This document shows positions 47,728 to 60,900 of a DNA stretch of 64,000 bases, piece by piece. Made by a program: the position numbers and the translations under genes. This DNA comes from Ricordea florida (Eukaryota > Cnidaria > Anthozoa > Corallimorpharia > Ricordeidae): assembly GCA_949710005.1 (NCBI GenBank), contig OX453272.1:40517373-40581372 (forward strand). The letters are read 5' to 3'. The notes under the pieces are model-generated. The model was not told the origin of the DNA and ran no database searches. It saw nothing but the letters and a program-made list of their open reading frames with translations. Every line of letters begins with the position of its first letter. Position 1 is the first letter of the stretch.

Positions 47728-48284
47728 GGTATATAAACAAACTGCTCGCAAAATTCATGTCTCGTATGAAAAATGTTGACAAGCTAAACTGTACTGAAAG
47801 AGTGTTTTGTTTGAACATGCCACCTTCACTTTATGGAGCAAAAACTATCTTGCGGTATCATGAGCGCATTCTGTAGCATACATGCCGCCGTTAAAAGCTT
47901 TTAAAGTACAGATTGTGTGAAAAATCTTTTCACCACTGGACACTGTACATGATTGCTCAAAATCATTACCTGGATAGCACTTGAACTATATCAGCGAAAA
48001 GGCAACGGGAACTGGTCAGCCGTCAAGGATGGTTTCATTACCTATATATATGCTCTTGTTTGGATCGCCTACTCGAACCTACCCTCGAGGCTTCTTTTCA
48101 TGTTGTAAACAAGAACAAACACTAGAGAATGAAAATCGTTCTACTTACTCGTTTTGGCAGTTGTTTCATTGCGTCGTACGTGTTCACCGGGACGACGCAG
48201 GCATAGTTACCATTACAAGATCTCCTCTTTACATTGAGGTGCGAAATTCTGTTTCTGCACAGTGACTGCGGGGCGTAGCTAGTG

Positions 48285-49060
48285 AGGGGGTTGGTCCTGC
48301 ATGGGGTACCCGTGTGGGGTACCCGTACTCCTGTATGGGGTACCCGTGTGGGGTACCCGTAATCCTGCATGGGGTACCCGTGTGGGGTACCCGTAATCCT
48401 GTATGGGGTACCCGTGAGAGGTACTCATAATCCTGTATGTGGTACCCTGGTACCCGTACTCCTGTATGTGGTACCCTTGAGGGGTACCCGTAATCCTGTA
48501 TGTGGTACAGGTGAGGGGTACCCGTAATCCTGTATGTGGTACCCGTGTGGGGTACCCGTAATCCTGTATGGGGTCCCCGTGTGGGGTACCCGTAATCCTG
48601 CATGGGGTACCCGTGTGGGGTACCCGTAATCCTGTATGGGGTACCCGTGAGAGGTACTTATAATCCTGTATGTGGTACCCTGGTACCCGTAATACTGCAT
48701 GGGGTACCCGTGAGGGGTACCCGTAATCCTGCATGGGGTACCCGAGGAGGGTACTCGCAATCCTGTATGTGGTACCCGTGAGGGGTACCCGTAATCCTGC
48801 ATGTGGTACCTGTGAGGGGTACTCGTAATCCTGTATGGGGTACCCGTGAGGGGTACTCGTAATCCTGTATGTGGTACCCGTAATCCTGTATGGGGTACTC
48901 GTAATCCTGTATGTGGTACCCGTAATCCTGTATGTGGTACTCGTAATCCTGTATGTGGTACCCGTAATCCTGTATGGGGTACCCGTAAGGGTTACCCGTA
49001 ATCCTGCATGGGGTACCCGTCAGGGGTACCCGTAATCCTGTATGGGGTACCCGTAATCCC
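48285..49060. repeat. GGTACCC/AATCCTGTATG minisatellite
   Basis: About 775 bp of tandem units combining GGGGTACCCGT and AATCCTGTATG with lengths of about 22 or 34 bp. Every unit carries a GGTACC site. All three minus frames stay open because of the repeat, giving artefactual proteins of YGYPTRVPHTG repeats. Confidence 0.88.
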
Positions 49061-49319
49061 TCCTTTTTGAACAAATTTCTCTCAAGCTACTTTAACAGCA
49101 GTAGTGGCTGATGAGCAATATGACTAGAATAGAGTTTTTTATGTTTCGAGAAATTTGACCAATCTATGCAGTAATTTGACAGGCTTTCTCATCCCCCATC
49201 GCGCACAGCTCTTCGGAAAAAGATATCACAGCTTGGATGTCAACGTAACAATCTGATAAGTACCTCGGGTGTAGCACAGTGTGGCCCCCTGATCCTACCT
49301 AAGCCCTTGGTACACCACT

Positions 49320-49395
49320 CTACGGTTTATGCCGGCTTATGTTTATGTTTATGCTTATGTTTATACCGTTGCTTATGCTAATGTTTGCGTCACTG
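49320..49395. repeat. CATAAG-type repeat remnant
   Basis: GGCTTATGTTTATGTTTATG run similar to the arrays in the MITE at 15820; ends not preserved. Confidence 0.5.
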
Positions 49396-50344
49396 ACCTT
49401 CTTGTTCTCTTGCTTAGAGAACCCCCCTACTTTGTTACGTTTGCCCCAACGGGAGAGGGGATGAATACTAATGTACCACTGCATGAAAGAAACAAATTTA
49501 GGTTTAACTTCAAGATCAATTTTGTTTACTATAGGATACATCGTTTTTTAGAAACGTCCCCACCCTCAAAATAGCACGTACCTATTCTAGGCGGGAAAGA
49601 GTAGGAATTGGAAATTATCTAAATAGGATTGAGGAGAAAAAGGCTAGGTGAAGAACCACGTTAATTTCATGTACGAGGTACTGAACTCACAATTATAAAA
49701 AAGATCATGTACGAGGTTCTTAAGCATATAAATGATAAAACATATGAAAACGGTGTTTATAATTGCTACCGGCCTCTTTGACTGATTGCTTTCCGTCTCT
49801 TTTAAACGGCTCAAGATGAGGGGTACGATGGAGACCCTTCATCTCTATGAGGGAGTACAATCTTTGCCAAAATACCCAGGACCGATTGACAGAATTTCTT
49901 TTTTTTCTCTTACACATCTTATGACTTATAGAAAACCTTACCCCACATCCCCTCAGACAATGTTGGGATATATTTCCAAATCCAAGACTTTGTCGTATTT
50001 TTTAATTAGCCAACACAGAGAGGAGGAGAAGAAACTGGAGTTCAACTTACCCTTATTCCATTTTGACATTGTCATATCAAGCCACATCCCACAACCTTAC
50101 CATTTTTCATCACATTGAAGAAACTGGAGTGTTTGCCATTTATTCTGAAGAGGCAAAAAATGCCTGTCGGTCCAATATTTTTTCGAAGATTGCAGTCTTA
50201 GTGACCTCAACCAAGGAAGCAAGATTGTTAACTATAACTTGAGGAACCAAGTTATAAAAATTCTAAAGCTCTTTAGTCAACTCTTGCAAATTTGCTAACT
50301 CCCAGTGAAAGAAAGGCCTTACTTTCTAATGTTTCTACATTTGG
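49396..50344. other. No recognised feature
   Basis: A TCATGTACGAGGT direct repeat at about 49668 and 49706. Frames at 49786-50118 show no family. Confidence 0.35.
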
Positions 50345-50496
50345 TAAAATTTCCGTATAATCCCATACTTCATAATGCATTTTGTAGCTGAATTGTTTTG
50401 GGTAATCCACGTGCGAACATTTTTTGTTTTCGCCGGAATGATCCAATTCGCCTACAGCATGTTTAATGAAATATGGGATGATACGGAAATTTAGCC
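50345..50496. mobile_element. MITE family A, copy 4
   Basis: GGTAAAATTTCCGTATAATC to inverse GATACGGAAATTTAGCC, with ATAATGCATTTTGTAG and CTACAGCATG as in the other copies, more diverged. Confidence 0.7.
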
Positions 50497-50834
50497 CCAC
50501 ATGTTATACTTATAAGTCTGAGGAGATGCTGTTAACTGGTGTTTTTCCTTCCGCTATAACTTATTACTCTTAGAGGCGCGGTGTTAACATTCTTTGTGAG
50601 CCGTCACTCTCTCAACTTTAGCCAACTCAAATCTTTTAGGGCTAATTTCTAAAAGACCTTCTATCGACACTACAATAATGACTGTTCATAAGTTGAAATT
50701 CCCATTCAAGAGTCTATTCTGTCACCTGTACAGCGGAACAAAGTAGAACTATAAAACGCAGTAACTGCTGCTACAGTGGCTGTAGGTCTGAGTGGGGTGC
50801 GTATTTCTTTGATTGTTGTATGCATAGACTTCCA

Positions 50835-50990
50835 CTCAATAAAACGAGCACTGTGATTGGTTAATTCTTGGTCACGTGCCCCTGATCAAATTGAAATGTA
50901 TCCCAACCGGGATACAATTGCGCAGTTGTTGCCCGCGCGTCGAATACACCAGCACGTGATCAGTGCATGACTAAATTAATGATGGCGCGA
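50835..50990. repeat. Dispersed repeat, copy 1
   Basis: CACTGTGATTGGTTAATTC...GGGATACAATTGCGCAGTTG...CACGTGATCAGTGCATG. Inverse complement of 61165-61300. Confidence 0.65.
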
Positions 50991-51242
50991 TCTTCTAAAT
51001 ATATAAAAAAAGAACTTAATGTATGGTCCCTCGAGAAACAGTTAGTTTTGCTTTCCCTTGAATCTTCATCCCTGAAAACATCAGGACACTTTCCCTCTGG
51101 ACCAAACATTAAGTGTGTGTCATTCAAAGCACAAGAAGTTATACCCTGCTCCTCCATAATGTTCCTATTCACAATAGCATTCCTTTGAAACAACCAGTGA
51201 GGCCCTCAAAAGTCTAAATACACTATTACCTTAATTGACTTA

Positions 51243-51947
51243 TCAAAATGCGTGCCTCGGGGCCTGCATGAAAATTATGATCGTAGAAAAGCACAGAATC
51301 AACAAAAACATCCGCAATAAGAACTTGTCAACGATCACTGCAATTAGAACCCACTCTTGTTTCATTAACTCAGCGTTTTCTTTGTCTTGAACAGCCTTCG
51401 CCATCACCCTAACGTCTTGCGAGATGGAGGTCTGGGTATCAAGAAGAGCTTTGTTCATGTGGCAGTTCTCAAAGTTTTTACCATTCGGCAGAGAATCATA
51501 TGAGGCAGTATTCTTAAGGTTGTATCTTGATGGGGCTCGACAAGACATGGGAGACAAGTTGTTTGTTAACTGTAAACTGTTGCAACAATCTTTATTTTGA
51601 CCTCTGTGTAAAGACAGTATGTCCAATCGGGGACGGACACCTTCGTGCACCGTTGAATGAGCACTGTTCTCAAGCTGTTGCTGCAAGCTTGAAGCCTTTG
51701 ATTTGTTTGGGGTTTTCTTGCCTGAAAAAGTATCACCTTCCTTGTTGAAATTTTCATCCATCTGGGGGTCATTCTTTATGAACTTCTTAGGGCTCACGCC
51801 TTGGAGTATCCTATTCACAGGTACCTTGACAAGGCGAGCCATCCATCCCAATACCACGTGACGGACCCAGTTTGGAACAGGCGTATGGGAAGGATCGTTG
51901 AAGTAACATCTCAACACAACACAAGTTGCAATCAAAGCCATGGCCAC
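51243..51947 (-). CDS. Gene 2 exon 8: TM3 end, long cytoplasmic loop, TM4, stop
   Basis: 705 nt. Starts [16 protein letters not shown], then a low-complexity cytoplasmic loop of about 150 residues rich in Ser, Asn and Lys, then TM4 and the tail PRHAF. The loop is the region that usually carries trafficking and phosphorylation sites, but I recognise no specific motif. Confidence 0.9.
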   Translation of the reverse strand: MAMALIATCVVLRCYFNDPSHTPVPNWVRHVVLGWMARLVKVPVNRILQGVSPKKFIKNDPQMDENFNKEGDTFSGKKTPNKSKASSLQQQLENSAHSTVHEGVRPRLDILSLHRGQNKDCCNSLQLTNNLSPMSCRAPSRYNLKNTASYDSLPNGKNFENCHMNKALLDTQTSISQDVRVMAKAVQDKENAELMKQEWVLIAVIVDKFLLRMFLLILCFSTIIIFMQAPRHAF

Positions 51948-54900
51948 CTAAGAGAAGTCAATTTCATAAGAAAGGATTTTTTTAACAATAACAAAAATTT
52001 TTAACCTGCTTTTACTGCTCGTGGTTCTGAAGTATTTTTATCTGTACTGAGATCCCGATCAAGTAATGCAATGTGATCATTTTTTGAAAGCTATTGAACG
52101 GTACTGCACTGTGGTACTGTTTGTTTTACTATACAGTGTGGTTCTAACTTTTTCATCTGTGGATCAAACCATGCAGTGTGACCGGCATTCTTTCTAAAGC
52201 TACTGAACAGTACTGTACTATGGTACTGTTTGTTTTACTAAACAATGTGGTTCTAACTTTTTCATCTGTGGATCAAACCATGCAGTGTGACCGGCATTCT
52301 TTGTAAAGCTACTGAACAGTACTGTACTATGGTACTGTTTGTTTTACTAAACAGTGTGGTTCTAACTTTTTCATCTGTGGATCAAACCATGCAGTGTGAC
52401 CATTCTTTGTAAAGCTACTGAACAGTACTGTACTATGGTTCTGTTTGTTTTACTATACAGTGTGGTTCTAACTTTTTCATCTGTGGATCAAACCATGCAG
52501 TGTGACCATTCTTTGTAAAGCTACTGAACAGTACTGCACTGTGGTACTGTTTGTTTTACTAAACAGCTTGGTTCTAACTTTTAAATCGGCGGATGAAACC
52601 ATGCCATGTGACCATTGTTAGGAACGTGGGAGGTTTTTTTTTCGTGTAGAATTTTAAAAGAGAGAATTCCGCTGAGTTGTGCTATTTGTATCAACAGCAA
52701 TAATGAATCTACAGTTACTTGGTGTAGGCATGTTGGTTGGGTGCATTCAAGAGCGTAATTTGGTAGACAAGGTCGTATCCAAGGACGAGGGTAAGGACAG
52801 GGTCTTATTTTATCATTTGAGGCGGATCAAACATTGCAAAAACCAGACGCATTAGATCGATGACATCAATGAAATCAATGAGTGCTAAATAGGTAATGGA
52901 TTGTCAATCAGTTGATTAGTCATTAATTATGTCCGATAATCAACGATTAATCGATGAATAATCGCTAGGCGACAAAATTTTCAAACAAACATACCTGTCA
53001 TGTTCATTTCTCTTTTCATCACAGATCATTAATGTGTACTTTTAGCAAGGTAGTAAGTTATGATGAATAAATTTCTAGGGAATTGTATGGGATGTGTTGC
53101 ACTATAATACCTGTTGTTATCAATAACTAATCGATGGATAATCAATAGGTAATCTGAGTAATCGATCACATCAGTTACTCATTTATGACATCAATGAGCA
53201 ATATAGACCTCAAAATGTTTGGTCATTAATTCGTCATCGGTTACCTCTTGATTATCACTAATGATCAAAGACTAATCAGTTGATTACTCAATTATTACCC
53301 AACAATTTCAATTTCATTCATCATCGATTTATTATGCGTGGTAACAACAGTTCTGCGCCTGAATCGATGCGCTATCCAATTTGGAAGGAGCAAAAGACTA
53401 ACTGTAACATTCGTGGGTACCACTGACAGCTTTGGCTATAGGTTAACAACAAATGGATACTATCTACGGTTGCATTTGCTTGCAAATTAGGCCCTGTTAG
53501 GGTCTTAGGACTATGGATTATTGGGGGTTTTTGGAGAAGGGATAAGGATTATTGGCCACGAAACGTAAGGATTACGAATTATTTGCGTCCTCAGTTTATA
53601 ATTCCGGATTATTATCGAATTGAATCATAAGAATATTACTTTTTTTAATTTCTTTTTTTTTACAAAATTGCCAGGATACGGATAATTCCAAAATTTATCC
53701 AGGATTATGGATTATTTAGATCCTCCTAATATGGCCTCGAAAATAAATTAGGGTTAAACATACCTGAAAGAAGCTGCCGTAGAAATATATGGAGATGAGC
53801 GGCACCGTCTCAGACGTGGCCGGTATTATTTCTACCACCAGCAGCATAAAAACAGTTAAAGCCAGTAGATTGGTAATAACAAGAGTCAGGCGCTCACCGG
53901 AATCAGGAGGAAGGTAGAAAGACAGCAGTGACAAAGCTAAGAATTAAAGCGAAATTTACAACTCGGTAACCACGTTGAAAATGGATATTTTAAGAATAAT
54001 ACATGGGCGCGTAAACATGAAATTTCTCTTCCGGTGTTGAAATCGATATCCCACGAGTGAGCGCAACAAACCAGTGAGATATCGATTCGAATTCTGCAAG
54101 GAGAATTCCATATCGCCAAGCGTCCATGTATCATCATATTATTCTGTTTATCACATAAACAAACAAAAGGTATTTACGTAACATAATTACCATATATATT
54201 GACACACGTAAAATTATCACATTTTTACCGGTATTAAGATACCGTAACGATATTCCTCAGAGGTAGAAATTCATGTAAATTCATGTAAAACAATGTAGTT
54301 TATTTCATTTCCTGAAGCGTTTTTCTTTCAACCAGTTTACAAAGTTGATGTCTGTTTCTTAAATAAATAAAAAAATGTACCAGAGATCGAGAGGAGCAAT
54401 CAAGCAACATGACGTGTTTCAAGATGTTTGGATCTCTGATAAAACAGGGCTCCTTCGAATGCATCGTAATATCTTCTTTTTCAGTAATTTCGACAGAGAA
54501 GCTAACTTAGACACTCAATACACATGAAAGGTGTATTTTTCAGCATTGTGACATGCACACTTAGAAGTGAAACCAAATCCAAGTTCTCCCTGATAGAGAA
54601 CGAACCTACGACTTCCCGGTCAATACAGTCGAACCTTTATTAAGCGGTCACCCTCTGGGAATAGCTAAGTGACAAACAAAAGGGTGACCGCCTAATACAA
54701 GTTGCAAGAAATACAGTTAAAATACAATCAAAATATCATTTTAATGTACAATTTATGAATGACAGTGCTGATAATTGCAACGTGGCTGACTAAGTTCTTA
54801 CAAAAAAGACACCGCCAAATTCTGGAAAGATCATTAGGAAAACGCGCAAACAGAGGAGATGGCTATGGTCTTGAAGTTCCATGTGAACAATTAGCTCAAA

Positions 54901-57900
54901 CAGAAATTAATGAAAGGAGAATTCGATTTCCAGTGCTGATCAGACGTTTTACTTCAAATTACAAACATACATTTCCGGTGTTTTAACGATTTGTTAAAAT
55001 AAAAAAGGAAATCAACTGTTGTACCTCGTGTGCCACAATATTTGAAACTGTATGAACAAGTAATTGACCGTGTTACCGTTTAAAACAGGTCAAGACCGGA
55101 TAGAAAAAGTCCCGTTGGGACTTCGCAAAGGGTGACCGCGACCACTTAATGGAGGTGACCCCTTAATGGAGGTCAAAATTATAATGCATTAAGGGAAGTT
55201 ATTTTCGGGACTTTGAAAACTGACCGCTTAATAGAGGGTGACCGCTTAATATGGTGCCGCTTAATACAGGTTCCACTGTAGTTAGGGTGCTTTACCACAG
55301 AATTATAGAAATATACGTCAGATTTCATCACATATCAAATACCACGCTATTTATCAAAACAATCCCCTGTGCGTCTTATTTTGAATTCTTTTCTCGGTGT
55401 TTTAAAGGTGATGAAGCACGTTATCTCGGGTTTGATACATATCACGAGTACTGTACAGGCCCGCAAATGATCCCGGCCCGCAAATGATCCCAGGACCGCA
55501 AATGATCCCCAAATTGGACCGCAAATGATCCCAGGACCGGAAATGATTATTGGAAGTGATAGCGCAGAAAAATAGATGGCTTGGACTTGGAAAGTTCCTG
55601 TAACTATACCTTTTGGGGGTGTCTCGCGTCTAAACGATATAGCGCAGTCGGAATAAATTGTAAATAGCTAAAACCCTATATCAAATTAAAGCTTATTGAT
55701 CTGGCTTTCAATCTATAAAAACCATTTTGTAGTAGAATGAAATGTAAATCTTTTAGGAACCTGGAAACACGAGCGCCTAAGTCGCCTTCAGTGAAGGCTA
55801 CAAATCAAAGTGAGCAAATTTAGTATTTGATTTGTTCTTTTCATGCGCATGAAATCCTTGCCTTTCCCGCTCTCATTTGTCTTGCATGTTTTTATTACTC
55901 GAAAGATGTACCGACTAAAACACTCAGTTTTGGACTTTTGTTATTGTGGGGTTATTTATTACAAAAATCCGTTTTTTTTTGTTGGACTGTTAAAACTTTA
56001 TTTCTCGTTTAAAATCAGTGCATATTGAGGCGCTATAATAACACTAGTAAGAAAAAGATATGTTACGGTTTTATTGTAATCCCTGACGTTGGATAGAATT
56101 TAGGTTCAAATCGTTAAATACTGTTTGATATTATGTAATTTTGCTCATTTTGCTTGCGTTATCTTTAATAACTGTTGTGTTTTAAGGAAAGGACCAATAG
56201 AAATTACCGGCGGCAGGTGGGGGGGGGGGGGGGGGTTAAACAATTTTTGGTGCGTGGATTTTTGCACGCATATATTTTAGGCCCAACAGCTGGTAGGAAT
56301 TTTCTTAGACAAGTCTCCCTTGCAGGAATTTCTTTTGGGGAAAAGTCACTCCCACCGCTCTCCGGATATTTCTAATGGTCCGCCTTAAAGAAAATAAAAT
56401 GGATTATGTCAATTTCAATCCACTCTCCAAATTCGTGAGTCCATACTTTTTCATCTTATATGGAGAGGCCATCATTTCCGGTCCTGTGATCATTTGCGGT
56501 CCAGGGATCATTTGCGGGCCGGGATCATTTGCGGGCCTGTACAGTACCGACCTAAATGGATTGTTTACTCACCTGATATCAAGAAGCAAGGTGCTATCAT
56601 GTTAAAGAAGTAAAACATGTGTCGTCTTCTTATGTTTAACCTGTAGGTGATGTCAGGGTATGGCTCAGGGCAGCACTGATACAACACCTCATGACGCTTA
56701 CACGGCAAGCTGACAAGCTCCCATTCTCCGTTTTTGATGAATTTTTTGATATCCCCCTCACATTTCCCAGGGTGCTTCTCTGAAAGGAGGTCAAGCCGAA
56801 AGCCGTCATATGTCCAGGAACCGAACTTCATAATACACTCCTGACAAAAAAAGAAAAACCTTTTAATTTGTAATTGGTTGGATGTGTAGTAGCGCTGTAA
56901 GTAAAGAGAACAGGGAAAACAAAATGGCCTGTGCGACTCTTGAAAGTTCAGTCGCGAGAGTAAACGGCACATCAGTCGCGAGAGAAACGGTATTTCAGTT
57001 CAGGAGGCCATGAATTCGATTCTCACTCAAGTCAAACATATTTTGATAGCCTATGGTTCTCATTATTCCTAGTATTAAAGCTAACTCTACAATACAGGGT
57101 TCGTTTGTTTTGTTTTTTTTATTTGCGTTCATGCTTTTAGAGGCACGCGGCATGACATTACATGTATCGTTAACTTCCCTCTCTTGGTTTTGTATGAGAT
57201 AAATCTATATATCATTTTTGCACTGCAGTTTGAAACAAAGTTCAAATTACTATTGACCTGTTCCCAACGTACTCGTTTGGTTACTAAGCCAGAACCAGCA
57301 GAGCGTCGCATCTGGCAGTGGTTAAAAGACTTTATAATATAGCTACGTTCTTACGCGCGCTCTGATTGGTCAAAAACCTAAGTTTTATTAGAGTTTATAA
57401 TATAGCTACGTTATCACGCGCGCTCTGATTGGTCAAAAACCTATGTTTTATCAGAGTATAAAACATAGAAAAAGCGTGTTTTATTGTTTTTCGCCACATT
57501 ACCTCTACTCGACAATTCTCTAAGAGATGGCGAAAAACATTTTCTTTGAAGAAATTCATGATGAAGTTCTCTGCGAAGCAGCAGAAAGTTTTGAAGCTGA
57601 GAATAATAAAACAAATAAAAAAGAAGAAGAAGAAGCAAAACAGTCGAGAAGTTGGTATTACATGGCGTCGGTTTGTCGATCTGTGTGCTTTGTTGTTTCT
57701 ACTCGCGACGTGTAAAATCTATCATCATAAAGTGAATAAAGAAGCCTAAGCCGTGTATTACATTGTGATAAAACACGACGGGCATTTGAGAACACGAGTG
57801 AAATGTAGAAAACACGAGCCGCAGGCGAGTGTTTTCTACATTGCTACTAATCTTGTAATCTGATTGGCTAATTTGCCGTTGTCGATGAAAGTCTAGACAT

Positions 57901-60900
57901 CGCTGCTCGCGTCAATGTGTCACGCAATGCAATAGCCAATCAGGAACGCTAATTTTTGGAAATAAACCAATCGTATTGCGAGAAAGTTATTGACAACGCC
58001 TGCTCTTTCTTTGTGTCACGACCTTGCTCACGCTCTGAAAAAAAAACATTTTCTTTCACGTTGATATTGTGGTAAAAAACAAATCGAATGTAGTTTAGCG
58101 TTGTCTGTACTCTTATCGACAACAATACGCGCCATCACATTCGATTTGTGAAATAGAAAACATTGTACTGTGTTTCTATGAAACACGATTGGAAGTTTGG
58201 GAGAACGAGAAATGCTGCGGCTCGTGTTCCCACAGCTTCTTCGAGTTTTCCCAAACTTTCACGAGTATTTCTATAACTCGATAGAAAGACGAAGAACGTC
58301 TTTTCTATATCTTTTTGAAAACACCGCGACGATAAAAGGGAAAACAACTTGTCAACTTTGATGACCAAAATGTAAATTCTCTTTGCTCGCGTCATCATTA
58401 TATCAACAGCTCGTGCTAGTTCTGTGTTTCTATCGCGTATTTTCTTAGGACTGTTTTCTAAAGGGAGATAATCCTTATCTACATACACATTTCCACCCAT
58501 CTATAGCTATTTCACTTATCTACATACACATTTCCACCCATTCATAACTATTTCACTTATCTACATACACATTTCCACCCATCTATATTTCACTTATGTA
58601 CATACACATTTCCACCCATCTATAACTATTTCATTATATTTTATCGTGTTTGTTTACTCACCTGCTTGTCAAAGGGAAAATGTGTGACATCGAACTTGCA
58701 GGAACTAGACATAATCTTCGGTGCCAACCATAGACTGTTTCCGTTGGAGTTTATCACAACATTAGTTTCAAAGCGATCCAATGAGCCATCTAAAGAATCA
58801 TCCACGCTAAAGAAAAATCATACATGCTTCAGAGATCAGTCTCTTAGCTTGAAGGGGATTCCAGGTTTTTTTTTTATGAGAACATTATTTATTATGAGAA
58901 CATTAAACAAAGCAATTTAACCACCAAAAAAAAGTGACGGGTAAAGGATGAAGACTCTAGACAGGTTTTATTCGTACTTACTTGTTGTACAAAAATATGT
59001 CAGGTTTCCAAACTTTCGAAGGATGAACGTTGATAACCTTTATACCACCAAACTCTGAATGATTCCATTTTAGAAGAGGATTGTTCCACAACTGCCGTAA
59101 ACAAGCAAAAATGTATGATGAAGAATGAAAATGTTATTTTAGCGGGAAGAAATAGACTGGATGGAAACATCCTTCGCTGGTACCGTTTAACTAATGAAGT
59201 TGAGGAATATTTGATTTCACAGGACAAGAACGGTGGCAGAGTTGAGGTTTTATTATCAATAAGGATACAGCAGGTGAGGGAGGGGGCTTGTCACACTGTG
59301 TCACACCCAGCATAGCTACCAAATTTTGTGGGGATAGTTTCTAAAGAAACTGGCACTGCGTCGGTGGGAAATTGAAACACAAGAAACTGGATAAATCAAA
59401 CGAGTTGATTAAGTAGGTTATACAACCGTAAGGTAAAAGGGAGGTGTGACGTTTCGAGCGTTAGCCCTTCCAGTCGTCGGAGCGAACGGAATGAATTCGT
59501 TCCGACGAAGGGCTAATTCATTCGATTCATATGCATTCGCTCCGACGAAGGGCTAACGCTCGAAACGTCAGTACGGTGGTATAACTTATTTAATCAACTC
59601 GTTTGATTTATCCAGTACCGACCAAATTGTCATGTTGACATCTATGTTGTGTTAAAAGAGCACATATTTTCAGGGATGAGCAACAGGCAATGGGGAAGGA
59701 AGAATACTACAAAAAAACTGCATAGATGAGTCAAGATCCTCAAAACTTATAGTACGCTGTAATAAAAGAACTAGACGCCTAGATGCGTGAACTCGGGCTT
59801 CCTCGAGTACGCTTCCAAGGCTCTTGAATCTTTCATTAGGCTTGGTTCCCACTAGCGTCATAACGATCATAATCATAATCATAATGATACGAAGCGTTGT
59901 GTCGCTTATGTCAGAGTGGGAATGCCTGAAAACATAATTATTAGGGAGCTTATGAACGACATAATCATAATCATAAAAAAATGATGGACCATTTTCTTAT
60001 GATTATGATTATGTCCGTGCTTATGATTTATGTCGCTCTCGGTTGTAGTGGGAACGTTAAAACATGAGCGACACATTCATAATCATAACAATGAAAGCGG
60101 CCCATTGTGCTCCAGCCAATGAAAATCTAGTTCCAGTACGCTCAGCTGGTGCAACAGGTTCTCGGAGATTTGTTCTTTGTTTGGATTTACGTGGAGCAAC
60201 CAGACTAAGTAAATGCTCAAATCGCAACGGAGACATTCTTATCGATTTAAAGTGCCACTCTCGATCTCCGAGCCGAAGTTCCTGAATAAGAGTATGATAA
60301 CATTCTAATCTTTGCCGTTCAGTCTGAATGTCGGTCTTACCCTAAAACGCCGTTTGTATTCTTTCTTCTTTCTCGAGCGACATCGTCGTAAATCAAGAAC
60401 AGAATCAGTATGCAGTGCAAGATGACGATCCGTTGTCGATTAAATTCCCCATTTGATGCTGTTAATAACAGCAGGCCCATCATAAGTGCGATCACTGCGT
60501 ATGTTTGTACGGCAGCCATTGCTGAAGCCCGGTACTCGACATAAACAAGTGTAAAACTGCTGTATGACAAGACTTGAGGAATGCGTTCCCACTAGATCAT
60601 AAGAAGCTTACGTTTATGATTGCGATTATGATTAAGATTATGATCGTTATGTCGCTAGTGGGAATCAAGCCTTAGTGGCAGTTTCACCCTTTGTAAAATA
60701 ATTGTGATTCCAGTTTGTTACATTTAGAAAATTTAGATAACTCAGAAGATATAGCAGGATTCTCTATGAGTTCACTTATAAAGGTTCGTCCGTAACTTGT
60801 GCTCTCGTGTAGTTCGCGGACTGATCCGTTCCGAAAACGCTCGACATATTTTAAGGTGAGTCTACCGCGAACGGCGCGTACGCTTGTAAGTAGTTTGAGC

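Noticed and set aside
48229-49074. Overlapping 80-151 codon minus frames with YGYPTRVPHTG repeats
   Set aside because: Products of the minisatellite; several frames are open at once and no start or splice context supports them.
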